Shown here piece by piece: positions 7,099-14,285 of a DNA stretch of 14,553 nt. The DNA is from Desulfuromusa sp. (GTDB taxonomy: Bacteria > Desulfobacterota > Desulfuromonadia > Desulfuromonadales > Geopsychrobacteraceae). The notes beneath the pieces were generated by a model. It had not been told where the DNA came from. It ran no database searches and saw only the letters and a list, made by a program, of their open reading frames with translations. Location of the stretch: NCBI GenBank assembly GCA_029933365.1, contig JAOZOH010000070.1, positions 1-14,553 of the forward strand. Direction: 5' to 3'. The translations under genes were made by a program, and so were the position numbers. Numbering within the stretch: position 1 is the first letter of the stretch; the number at the start of each line of letters is the position of its first letter.

Positions 7099-7494
7099 TT
7101 ATGCGGGGGTAAAATCAAGAGTCGCTGAATTGATACAGTAACGCAATCCGGTAGGTTGTGGTCCGTCAGGGAAGATATGCCCTAAATGGGCATCACAATG
7201 GGCACAGAGGGCTTCTGTCCGGACCCGAAAGAGGCTGCGGTCTTCCCGTTCAGCAATATTTTCTGCAGCGATGGGCTGATAAAAACTTGGCCAGCCCGTT
7301 CCTGAATCGAATTTACAGTCTGAATGAAATAATTCCTGCCCACAACAGATACAACGATATGTTCCCTTTGCATGGTGATCCCAGTAGCGTCCAGTAAAAG
7401 CTGCTTCGGTTCCTGCTTTTCTGGCAACTGCATAGGCCTTCGGGGTTAACTGCTGCTGCCATTCCTGATCTGTGTGCTGGATCTTTTTTGTCAT
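7099..7494 (-). CDS. msrB: Peptide methionine-(R)-sulfoxide reductase MsrB
   Basis: A 131-residue single-domain MsrB that reduces methionine-R-sulfoxide in proteins, normally recycled by thioredoxin. Full-length hallmarks are visible: the zinc-binding pairs C48-x2-C51 and C97-x2-C100, [10 protein letters not shown] (62-71), the [18 protein letters not shown] block, and the catalytic Cys120 in RYCINSATL. The position that is often the resolving Cys (SGCGWPS in many bacteria) is Thr66 here. A Cys at position 60 could substitute, but that is conjecture. No signal peptide is seen, so it is cytoplasmic. The start at 7492-7494 has only a poor Shine-Dalgarno. The gene begins 31 bp after the EAL-HDOD gene and may be co-transcribed with it. 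Confidence 0.95.
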   Translation of the reverse strand: MTKKIQHTDQEWQQQLTPKAYAVARKAGTEAAFTGRYWDHHAKGTYRCICCGQELFHSDCKFDSGTGWPSFYQPIAAENIAEREDRSLFRVRTEALCAHCDAHLGHIFPDGPQPTGLRYCINSATLDFTPA

Positions 7495-7525
7495 AGTTTT
7501 TTATCGCTGTATCGGCTTGTAGAAT

Positions 7526-8737
7526 TTATAAGGTGTAAATATCCTGTGCCCATTTGACGGCATCAAGATACGTGGTGGAGAGTGTTTGTTCTTCAATTTG
7601 GAGTTCAGCAGCCAGATTGGATACTTGTTCCCACTCCCCTTTTTCCATGGCGATAACCAGATCCAAAATGGTTCGGAGTGTCCCTGGATTTCCTGCCAGA
7701 GCTTCCATAATATCTTTCTCCACGGTGATTTCCTGAAAGATCTCGTCGATCGGGCGTGACATGATAACATCCAGCAGAGAGAAGAGTCCCATCAGGAACA
7801 TACCTGACTGACGATCATCCATTTTGCAGGGTTGTGCCAACTGTTCACAGAGTCGTGCCCGGATAAGAGAGCTGACAACCAGTTCAGCTGGTTTATCATC
7901 CGCCATTGATGCAATCGACAGGAGTGAAACCCAGGAGCGGATTTCCCGCAGACCAAGCAGTGACAGCGCTTGCAAAATTGAAGTAACTTTGTGGCGTAAA
8001 GCAAACGCGGCAGAGTTAATCAGTTTAAGCAATTTATAGGAGAGAGAAACTTCACTCTGAATCGTTAATGCCAATTTTTTAAAATCGACTTCTGGCGCGT
8101 GGATATCCTTGAGAATCCGTAAAAACTGAATTTTGTTGGTTGGAATATCCTTGCGCGAGATAATCACTGGTTTAGCAAAGAAGTATCCCTGGAACAGTTG
8201 ATAGCCCATATCTTTGGCTTGTTCATAGACTTCGTGGGTTTCAACTTTTTCGGCCAGCATTTTGATCCCGCGCGGGATCATTGTTTTTGCCAGACGTTCC
8301 TGCTCAGCAACATCGCTGAGGAGAAAATCGACTTTGATGATGTCAGCTAGATCCAGAAGTGGCTCGAAGTTTTCATGATAGACAAAGTCATCCAGAGCCA
8401 GAATATAGCCCTGATTTTTTAGCCGCTGACAGGACGCAATGATGGCGTCATCGGGCTCAACATCCTCCAGCACTTCAACGACTGCTTGCTGGCGCGGTAG
8501 AGTCGTCATCAAATCTTCCAGCAGAACCCTGCGGGTACAGTTGATGAAAGCTTTGGTGCCGCCAGTCATCTCATCCAGATTGAAGAGCAGATTGCTGTTG
8601 GCAATAACGCTGGCAGCGGCGTGGTCCTGATCATCGCAATCAAAATAATTGTGTAACCCAGAACGAAATAGTAGTTCGTATGCGTAGACTCGGCCTTTGG
8701 TGTCAAAAATTGGCTGCCGAGCAATAAAATGTTCCAA
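7526..8737 (-). CDS. EAL-HDOD signalling protein (YuxH/CdgJ-type)
   Basis: An N-terminal degenerate EAL domain joined to a C-terminal HDOD domain, about 403 residues from the preferred start. EAL-like landmarks are YELLFR in place of EAL, FINCTRRVLLED, VVEVLED, LALDDF, IIKVDF, LAEKVET and FQGYFFAKP. Several match catalytic positions (E of VEVLED, DD, K, E of AEKVET), but the signature EAL is ELL. Family members of this architecture are usually non-catalytic c-di-GMP-related regulators of motility or adhesion. The HDOD part (about 200-385) includes LALTIQSEVSLSYKLLKLIN and ILQALSLLGLREIRSWV. The start is uncertain: TTG at 8735-8737 has AGAGG at ideal distance, while an in-frame TTG at 8776 (13 codons more) has no ribosome site. 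msrB follows closely. Confidence 0.88.
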   Translation of the reverse strand: MEHFIARQPIFDTKGRVYAYELLFRSGLHNYFDCDDQDHAAASVIANSNLLFNLDEMTGGTKAFINCTRRVLLEDLMTTLPRQQAVVEVLEDVEPDDAIIASCQRLKNQGYILALDDFVYHENFEPLLDLADIIKVDFLLSDVAEQERLAKTMIPRGIKMLAEKVETHEVYEQAKDMGYQLFQGYFFAKPVIISRKDIPTNKIQFLRILKDIHAPEVDFKKLALTIQSEVSLSYKLLKLINSAAFALRHKVTSILQALSLLGLREIRSWVSLLSIASMADDKPAELVVSSLIRARLCEQLAQPCKMDDRQSGMFLMGLFSLLDVIMSRPIDEIFQEITVEKDIMEALAGNPGTLRTILDLVIAMEKGEWEQVSNLAAELQIEEQTLSTTYLDAVKWAQDIYTL

Positions 8738-8863
8738 GATGTTTTCCTCTGTCTGAACTTTGTCTTTTATGTCCAAGATTGCAACGTCACTAATATTAAA
8801 AAAATCATGTTAACCTATTTTATATTATTTTCAAAATATTTCTTTTAAAATCCTTCCAGTATA

Positions 8864-8893
8864 TTGACGCCACCAGCTGATTGCGCATATGCT
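8864..8893 (+). promoter_or_regulatory. Candidate sigma-70 promoter of the cytochrome gene
   Basis: TTGACG (8864-8869) and TATGCT (8888-8893) are 18 bases apart in the AT-rich divergent region upstream of the cytochrome. They would give a leader of roughly 50 bases. No convincing -24/-12 sigma-54 site was found. Confidence 0.4.
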
Positions 8894-8953
8894 TTTAGTT
8901 GTTTTTGTAATTAAGTACCATGAACTGATCTCTAACAAAAAAGGACGAATGAG

Positions 8954-9268
8954 ATGAAAAAAATCACACTACTTCTATCGGTACTGATTTTTTGTACTGT
9001 TACCGTTGCCATTGCAGTTCCCCCCAAGAAAACCCTCACCTTTGACAAGTCTTCGATGGGGACAGTTACGTTTTCTGGAAAGATTCACAAGGATGCCGGC
9101 TTTAAATGTAAGGATTGCCATAACAAAGAGATGTTTCCCAAGATGAAACAGGGAACCGTCGAAATTAAAATGGATAAAATTTATGCGGGTGAACTTTGCG
9201 GTAAATGCCACAATGGAACCCGTGCTTTTGCAGCGAAAAAGAACTGTAAGCGCTGTCACGTTAAGTAA
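8954..9268 (+). CDS. Small exported three-haem c7-like cytochrome
   Basis: A 104-residue precursor with an N-terminal signal peptide (MKKITLLL... to about Ala21) and three CxxCH haem c sites: C52-H56, C82-H86 and C98-H102. This predicts a periplasmic cytochrome c7/c3-family electron carrier of about 9 kDa, the type used in metal- and sulfur-reducing bacteria to move electrons across the periplasm. Besides the three CxxCH histidines only one other His (His45) is present, fewer than needed for bis-His ligation of three haems. Met residues at 60, 64 and 73 are possible alternative ligands. Where relatives tend to have FSHxxH, this protein has FSGKIH. AAGGA lies 8 bases before the ATG. The gene is monocistronic and converges on the FHA gene across a large inverted repeat. 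Confidence 0.93.
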   Translation: MKKITLLLSVLIFCTVTVAIAVPPKKTLTFDKSSMGTVTFSGKIHKDAGFKCKDCHNKEMFPKMKQGTVEIKMDKIYAGELCGKCHNGTRAFAAKKNCKRCHVK

Positions 9269-9271
9269 TAA

Positions 9272-9393
9272 TGGCGTCGCAAAAAATCCGGCCTCCGGTG
9301 TTGCAGTAGTTTTTCAGGATCTCGACATACCGCATGTATGTCTTCACCCCTGAAAAAATACTGCGCCTTGGTGGCGAAATTTTTGCTTAGCCA
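9272..9393. repeat. 122-bp imperfect inverted repeat between convergent genes
   Basis: The left arm starts TGGCGTCGCAAAAAAT and ends GTAGTTTTTCAGG. The right arm, reverse-complemented, reads TGGCTAAGCAAAAATTTC and ends GTATTTTTTCAGG, so the arms match along about 45 bp with small gaps. The centre has GACATAC (9331-9337) and GTATGTC. The layout resembles an interspersed intergenic repeat that I recall from Geobacter-type genomes. Its position between a plus-strand and a minus-strand gene suggests it also serves as a bidirectional terminator. Confidence 0.75.
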
Positions 9394-9412
9394 TCGTATC
9401 TTTTTTGTAGAA

Positions 9413-9787
9413 TCAGCGGTTCTTATCCAACAACTCTTTTTGCTTCCGCGTATCCAGAATGACAGTTTTGTCAAAATCAGCCTGGTTTTGACCGATACTA
9501 TTGATGTAATGAAATTCCAGGCTGTGTTTGCCAATGATCACTTCATCACCATCGAGTAATTCGTACTTTTGGATCTTTTTTTCATTGACGAACGTTCCAT
9601 TTGTGCTCCCAAGGTCTTCAACAAAATAAGTGTTCATAACTTTCTTGATCACCGCATGGGAGCTTGAGACTGCCGGGTTGTCAATCTGAACATCATTTTT
9701 TGAGTTTCGGCCAATGCTGATTTGCCCGTTTTCTGTTTCATATGTTGCCAGATTTTTTCCTTGATACTTCAGTTCAATTTTTAACAT
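9413..9787 (-). CDS. FHA-domain phosphothreonine-binding protein
   Basis: A 124-residue protein that is mostly one forkhead-associated domain, which reads phosphothreonine on partner proteins. Visible conserved elements are ISIGR, the VSSSHAVI segment (Ser/His) and LGSTNGTFVN, all at canonical spacing. After the domain comes a short tail with DFDKTVILD, a possible Thr phosphosite, and a charged end. The ATG at 9785-9787 is preferred because AGGAG lies 6 bases upstream; an adjacent ATG (9788-9790) has too short a spacing, and longer starts overlap the phosphatase gene. It is the last gene of the kinase-phosphatase-FHA operon, 40 bp after the phosphatase stop. It probably links the kinase to its targets, or itself acts as a phosphorylated switch. 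Confidence 0.9.
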   Translation of the reverse strand: MLKIELKYQGKNLATYETENGQISIGRNSKNDVQIDNPAVSSSHAVIKKVMNTYFVEDLGSTNGTFVNEKKIQKYELLDGDEVIIGKHSLEFHYINSIGQNQADFDKTVILDTRKQKELLDKNR

Positions 9788-9827
9788 CATACTCTCCTTT
9801 TCATTTAGATTCAGTTGCTTATGGCGT

Positions 9828-10556
9828 CTACTGGTCAAGTTGATCGATCTGCAATACAACAACGGTAATATTATCTTTTCCCCCTGCTGAAATTGCTTTT
9901 TCTACCAGGGTATTACAGAGGGAATTCAATTTGTCCGGTCGTTTGAGTATCTCTTCTATCTCTGTATCGGTGACCATGCCGGTCAGTCCATCACTGCATA
10001 GAAGAAATCGATCTCCAGCGGTCAGGGGGATACTTTTCTGACAGATATCCAATTCTGGGGTCATCCCTATGGCTTGCAAAAGGATATTTCCCAAGGTTGA
10101 TACCTTTGCCTGTTCCGGTGTGAGAATTCCCTGCCGTATTTGCTCTCCGACCAGAGAATGATCATCGCTCAATTGCTCGAATTGTGAGTTGTGTAAACGA
10201 TAAATCCGACTGTCACCAACATGGGCTAGATATCCCTGTTGCTGTTGCAGAAGGAGTATTGTCAAGGTTGTTCCCATGCCTTGCCATGCTTTGTTGCCAT
10301 TTGCTGCTTGTTCAACCGCCCGGTTAGCTTGTTCTATCGCTTGCTTAAGCTGTTTTTCAGGGTTGTCCTGATCTGTTTCCTGCAAGGATTGATAGACTGT
10401 TTCCACCGCTATCTGACTGGCGATTTCACCAGCGGCATGCCCTCCCATCCCATCTGCAACAATAAACAGCCCCTGTTTTTCATCGACAAAGAACAGATCT
10501 TCATTGTTATTACGCCTCAGTCCAATATCGGTTTTTGCACAAAATTGCAGTTTCAT
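9828..10556 (-). CDS. PP2C-family serine/threonine protein phosphatase (PrpC/Stp-like)
   Basis: A 242-residue single-domain metal-dependent phosphatase that removes phosphate from Ser/Thr. The motifs run in order: TDIGLRRNNNED (9-20), VADGMGGHAAGE (33-44) with the metal Asp, GMGTT (92-96), HVGDSR (112-117), LLCSDGLTGMV (185-195) and the terminal GGKDNITVVV (224-233). All metal-binding Asp residues appear intact. There is no membrane segment, so it is cytoplasmic. Its ATG overlaps the kinase stop as ATGA (4 bp), with GGAAAA in the kinase 3' end as ribosome site, indicating translational coupling. It most likely reverses phosphorylation by the adjacent kinase. Confidence 0.95.
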   Translation of the reverse strand: MKLQFCAKTDIGLRRNNNEDLFFVDEKQGLFIVADGMGGHAAGEIASQIAVETVYQSLQETDQDNPEKQLKQAIEQANRAVEQAANGNKAWQGMGTTLTILLLQQQQGYLAHVGDSRIYRLHNSQFEQLSDDHSLVGEQIRQGILTPEQAKVSTLGNILLQAIGMTPELDICQKSIPLTAGDRFLLCSDGLTGMVTDTEIEEILKRPDKLNSLCNTLVEKAISAGGKDNITVVVLQIDQLDQ

Positions 10557-12916
10557 GGCTTTTCCAATTTTTGTTGTAAACTCAGCAATTCTTGTTGGAG
10601 AATCGCGGCAGATTTGAATCGTCGCGTAAAGGTTTTCTGCAGGAGTTTATCAACAATAGTGTAACAGGGAACTGGCAGCTTTGGAGAAACCTCTGCCAGC
10701 GGACGGTAGTTGGAGTTGGAAATATTGTACATCAGTGCCGTCATACTTTCACCTTGGAACGGTTTTTCACCACTGAGAAGTTCATACATGACCACTCCGA
10801 GGGAAAAAAGGTCGGAGCGTCCATCCACTTTTTTTCCGGCCACCTGTTCCGGCGACATATAGCTAGGGGTGCCGAGGATGATCCCCGTTTCGGTCCGGGA
10901 GCTGGAAGCGATCCGCGCGATACCAAAATCGGTCACTTTGATCTGTTCTTCGTGTAGTAAGATAATATTGGCGGGTTTGATATCCCGATGGACAACCCCT
11001 TTTCGATGGGCATAGTCAAGAGTCGCGGCTGCTTGCGAGATTATGTTGACCACTTGAACCACTGGCAGACGTTTATTGGGACGGCAGTAGTGACTCAGGT
11101 CTTTTCCTTCGAGTAACTCCATGGCAAAAAAGGCCAGGTCAGTTTCTTCTCCGACATCATAGATGGTGACAATATTCGGGTGGCTGAGATTGCCAGCGGC
11201 CTCCGCTTCTCGGAAAAACCTTTCTTTGATTTTGGGCAATTCTTCTATATCAACCTGCTGGTAGGCCAGGGTTTTAATCGCAACCTGACGATTGATCTTT
11301 GGGTCAATGCCGAGATAAACAGTACCCATGGCTCCCTGCCCAAGTTCGCGCTCAACGCGGTAGCGGCCCAGAGTCGGCTTCTCTCCTGAATTATTTAAAA
11401 TAACAGTGGCATTGTCATCTCGACCCAAAACAGTTGTCTGTTCAGGGTTTTCCAGTTGTTTAAGTCGGTTTTTGGTGTCGCGGAAGCGGCCGGCCTGCAA
11501 AAGGTGCTGGTAGATGGAAATGGCATTGTGTGGCATCCGTTTGCGCTCGAATTCGAGGCCCAGATTATAGAGCATTGCCTTGCTCGATTTAATCTTTGGT
11601 TCAATTAAAAGGGCTTTTTCCAATGCCAGGTCAAGGAGCCCCTGTTCCTGAAAACGTTGGGCAAGAATTCTATAGTTCTCTTGTTTGCGCTGGTCTCTTT
11701 CCTGGTTTCCAATATGCCAACGCACCAGAGTAAAACCACCCAGACAGAGGATGATGGTTGGAATAATTTTCAACCAGATACCAAAGATAATTAAAGCGCC
11801 TGCAGCAGCCAGAACCCAACTGGTTAAAAATAGCAATAAGATCGCCAGTCCGGCACGGAAGGAAAGTCTGGGAATAAGCAGGATAAGGAGAACAACAAAG
11901 TAGAGGAGGACTAGCGCCTCCAGTAGCCAGGCCCAACTTGGTCGTTTGGGTGTCGAATTTGCCAGCAGCGTAGCAGTTGTCAGAGCAGCAAGTTCACTGG
12001 TATTCATACTGCCATATCCACCAACCAGATGCCGATCTCCGTAACTGTTGGTTGGCCCGATAAGGATAACTTTATTCTGCAGCGCATTTTTCTTTAGCTG
12101 GCTCTGCAATAAATCAGTGTCTTTGTAGGTCTGAAAAAGTGAGTGTTCGGGATCGGAATTGAAGAGCATACGATAGTAGCCAATGACCGGAATTTTCAAT
12201 CTGCCGGTTTGGAGTGTCCCGGCCAGTTCGGGTGAAATCAGTTGTAACTTTTGCAGATCTTCACCCTGAGCCTGAATTGCCAGCTGCAGAGGGAGTGAGG
12301 GGAGTAATTGGTTTTTCTCTGCTAAAAGTAATATCTGGCTGCGGATTTTTCCGTCCGGATCTGGAGAAAAAATCAGATGGCCCGTGAGTAAGGTATGGGA
12401 CGGTTTAAGCTTTGTAGGCAAAAAAGACCATTTTCCCGGACAATTGAGGCGGTAACGGGCCAATGGGTTCTGCCGGCTGAGTAATAGTTGTCGGGGGTCG
12501 GATAAAGGGTTTGTCGAAGGGATCAGGGACGCGGCAGAGGAGTTTTGCGGAAGAATTACTTTCTGCCGATTGCTTGCTGCAGCAAGGATGACAGAGTTGC
12601 TGCAGCAGCTCTTGTTGAGCATTAAATCGTTCTGTGCAGCAAATCTGGATGGCGTCAGCAGGGCAATATCTTTTCCGCCCAGTTGATGGACCTTGTCGAT
12701 CAGTATCGTCAGAGTAGAATCTTCGGATCGATCGCTGCTGATCAAGACAACACGGTTATCTCCGGGGGTGTTTCGGAACTGCAGTAACTGGTCATAAATA
12801 GGGTATTCCAGTTTCAATAGGGCTGGATAGTCAATGAGCGATCCCCCGAGAAGCAGTAGCCCCAGCAGTGGACATAGCAGCCAGGGAGATATGAGTGATC
12901 GGGTCAGTAAGCGCAT
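10553..12916 (-). CDS. CHASE2-domain membrane serine/threonine protein kinase
   Basis: A 787-residue receptor kinase. Residue numbers here count from the TTG one codon upstream. An N-terminal membrane anchor (about 11-29) is followed by a periplasmic CHASE2-like sensor (about 30-325, including NKVILIGPT and YGDRHLVGGYGSMNTSEL). Three membrane helices (about 328-350, 355-380, 384-400) follow, then a TPR-like helical linker (about 410-490) and a Hanks-type kinase domain (about 518-788). Kinase motifs are GQGAMGTVYLG (527-537), VAIK with Lys549, HRDIKPANI (644-652), DFG (664-666) and TPSYMSPEQ (684-692); all are intact. The Thr-rich linker (TTVLGRDDNATVIL, 495-508) offers possible autophosphorylation sites. 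The ATG at 12914-12916 is chosen because AGGA lies 5 bases upstream. The gene is first in an operon with PP2C and FHA genes. The signal sensed is unknown. Confidence 0.93.
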   Translation of the reverse strand: MRLLTRSLISPWLLCPLLGLLLLGGSLIDYPALLKLEYPIYDQLLQFRNTPGDNRVVLISSDRSEDSTLTILIDKVHQLGGKDIALLTPSRFAAQNDLMLNKSCCSNSVILAAASNRQKVILPQNSSAASLIPSTNPLSDPRQLLLSRQNPLARYRLNCPGKWSFLPTKLKPSHTLLTGHLIFSPDPDGKIRSQILLLAEKNQLLPSLPLQLAIQAQGEDLQKLQLISPELAGTLQTGRLKIPVIGYYRMLFNSDPEHSLFQTYKDTDLLQSQLKKNALQNKVILIGPTNSYGDRHLVGGYGSMNTSELAALTTATLLANSTPKRPSWAWLLEALVLLYFVVLLILLIPRLSFRAGLAILLLFLTSWVLAAAGALIIFGIWLKIIPTIILCLGGFTLVRWHIGNQERDQRKQENYRILAQRFQEQGLLDLALEKALLIEPKIKSSKAMLYNLGLEFERKRMPHNAISIYQHLLQAGRFRDTKNRLKQLENPEQTTVLGRDDNATVILNNSGEKPTLGRYRVERELGQGAMGTVYLGIDPKINRQVAIKTLAYQQVDIEELPKIKERFFREAEAAGNLSHPNIVTIYDVGEETDLAFFAMELLEGKDLSHYCRPNKRLPVVQVVNIISQAAATLDYAHRKGVVHRDIKPANIILLHEEQIKVTDFGIARIASSSRTETGIILGTPSYMSPEQVAGKKVDGRSDLFSLGVVMYELLSGEKPFQGESMTALMYNISNSNYRPLAEVSPKLPVPCYTIVDKLLQKTFTRRFKSAAILQQELLSLQQKLEKP

Positions 12917-12957
12917 CAATATCCTGATATGCGATAGAAGTTTAGAGAATACACATT

Positions 12958-12963
12958 ATCATA
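12958..12963 (-). promoter_or_regulatory. Possible -10 box for the kinase operon
   Basis: TATGAT on the minus strand (five of six consensus) lies about 42 bases before the kinase ATG in an AT-rich divergent intergenic region. No acceptable -35 box is found at 16-18 bases, so this is a weak call. Confidence 0.25.
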
Positions 12964-13083
12964 CAGTAATTTTATTAAGATTGGGATATTTTTTTGCTGT
13001 TTGATATCGTAAAGCCATTATCTCCCTTTTTGTGCTAAAAAATGTTTAGATAATCGCTGTTCAATACTATTCTCCGGAGAACG

Positions 13084-13326
13084 ATGATGGCTGAAACCGT
13101 CTGCCCCGATCCACACCAGCTACAGCGCCTGGCTGTTGCCCGGATGCCTTATGGTAAGCATGCTGGCCGCTTGTTGGTTGATTTGCCGGAACCCTATGTC
13201 GTCTGGCTGGTCGGTCAGCCCCTGCCGGATGGGGTGCTGGGGCAGCAATTGCGGGAGATTTATGAAATCAAAGTCAATGGATTGGAAAATCTGTTGCGAC
13301 GGCTGATTCCTGGTGAGCAGCGATGA
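13084..13326 (+). CDS. DUF3820 family small protein
   Basis: An 80-residue protein with the DUF3820 signature MPYGKHAGRLLVDLPEPYVVW (positions 21-41). The family is small and widespread in proteobacteria; its biochemical function is not established. No signal peptide or membrane segment is present. GGAG lies 4 bases before the first of two adjacent ATG codons (13084 and 13087). The stop overlaps the dihydrouridine synthase start as ATGA, so the two are almost certainly co-translated. It is divergent from the kinase operon. Confidence 0.85.
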   Translation: MMAETVCPDPHQLQRLAVARMPYGKHAGRLLVDLPEPYVVWLVGQPLPDGVLGQQLREIYEIKVNGLENLLRRLIPGEQR

Positions 13327-14285
13327 GGTCTCTTCCCTGGAGTGAAGGATCGGTTCCACTCATGCTGGCACCAATGCAGGGGTTGACCAACGACGCTTTG
13401 CGTGCCTGCTATCTGGAGCGCTATCATCCCGACCTGGTTTTTACTGAATTTGTCCGGGTTCATACTCAATCGAGAAAACGGATCGCCCGAGTTGAGCTTG
13501 CAGAAATTGCGGCGCACAGTTCAGAGTGCCCCCTGGTCGTGCAGTTGATTGGAAATAGTGGTAAAGCCCTGGCGGAGGCGGCAAGGCAGGTTCAGGATGT
13601 CGGTTGTGACCACTTGAACCTGAATCTCGGTTGTCCCTATGGTCGGATGACAACCGGGGCGACCGGTGGTGAACTGCTGAAAGATCCGGGAAAGCTCGCT
13701 GAATTGTTGGCTGCGCTCCGACAGGTCATCCGGGGGAGTTTTTCAATCAAATGTCGGGCTGGCTACAGTGACCCCCGGCAATTGTTGCAGCTATTGCCGG
13801 TTTACAAAGATAGCGGTATCGATTATCTGATTCTCCATCCCCGTACGGTGGAACAGCAATATTGTGGCAGGGCAGATCATGATTTAACGGCTGAAATTGC
13901 CAGCTTGACCGACCTCCCAATTATCGCCAATGGCGATATCAACAGTGCTGCTATGGGGCAGCGGTTATTGCATGAGACCGGAGTTGCCGGATTGATGCTT
14001 GGCCGTGGGGCTCTGGCTGATCCCTGGATTTTTCAACGGATTCGCGGCAAGTTGCCGAGCCAGGTTGACGAGACGCAACGGCGGCAAGATCTCTTTGGGT
14101 TACTGTCTGATTTGTTGCCACGCTATCTGGTCCGATTTTGTGGTGAACGTCAGGCATTGATGAAAATTAAAGACGTGCTGAATTTCATTCCTGATGATTA
14201 TTTGCAACGGGACATTGGCAAGCTGAAGCGAGCAACAACTACCGCGCGATTTTCAGCAGTGCTGGCGAGTAAATTTTTCTGCTGA
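13323..14285 (+). CDS. tRNA-dihydrouridine synthase (DusC-like)
   Basis: A 320-residue FMN-dependent enzyme that reduces specific uridines in tRNA to dihydrouridine using NADPH. The TIM-barrel motifs are in order: MLAPMQGLTN (14-23), FTEFVRV (40-46), LNLNLGCP with catalytic Cys104, TGATGGELLKD (111-121), SIKCRAG with Lys143, ILHPRTVEQQY with His172, PIIANGDI (199-206) and LMLGRGALADPW (224-235). The C-terminal helical domain (about 245-320) is present, so the protein is full length. TEFVRV after the first strand and the C-terminal pattern resemble DusC more than DusB, but the exact tRNA position cannot be fixed by eye. It starts inside the DUF3820 stop codon. Confidence 0.93.
   Translation: MRSLPWSEGSVPLMLAPMQGLTNDALRACYLERYHPDLVFTEFVRVHTQSRKRIARVELAEIAAHSSECPLVVQLIGNSGKALAEAARQVQDVGCDHLNLNLGCPYGRMTTGATGGELLKDPGKLAELLAALRQVIRGSFSIKCRAGYSDPRQLLQLLPVYKDSGIDYLILHPRTVEQQYCGRADHDLTAEIASLTDLPIIANGDINSAAMGQRLLHETGVAGLMLGRGALADPWIFQRIRGKLPSQVDETQRRQDLFGLLSDLLPRYLVRFCGERQALMKIKDVLNFIPDDYLQRDIGKLKRATTTARFSAVLASKFFC

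Noticed and set aside
8777..8953. Sigma-54 (-24/-12) promoter or riboswitch before the cytochrome
   Set aside because: No GG-N10-GC spacing with a TGGCAC-like box, and no conserved riboswitch core could be recognised.
9256..9534. Minus-strand open frame of 92 codons between cytochrome and FHA genes
   Set aside because: It is made of the 122-bp inverted repeat and the antisense/alternative frame of the FHA gene; no ribosome site or recognisable domain.
11670..11936. Minus-strand open frame of 88 codons
   Set aside because: Alternative frame of the kinase transmembrane region; hydrophobic character comes from the real gene.
13120..13653. Several minus-strand open frames opposite DUF3820 and dus
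   Set aside because: Antisense to strongly recognised genes, with no ribosome sites or motifs.
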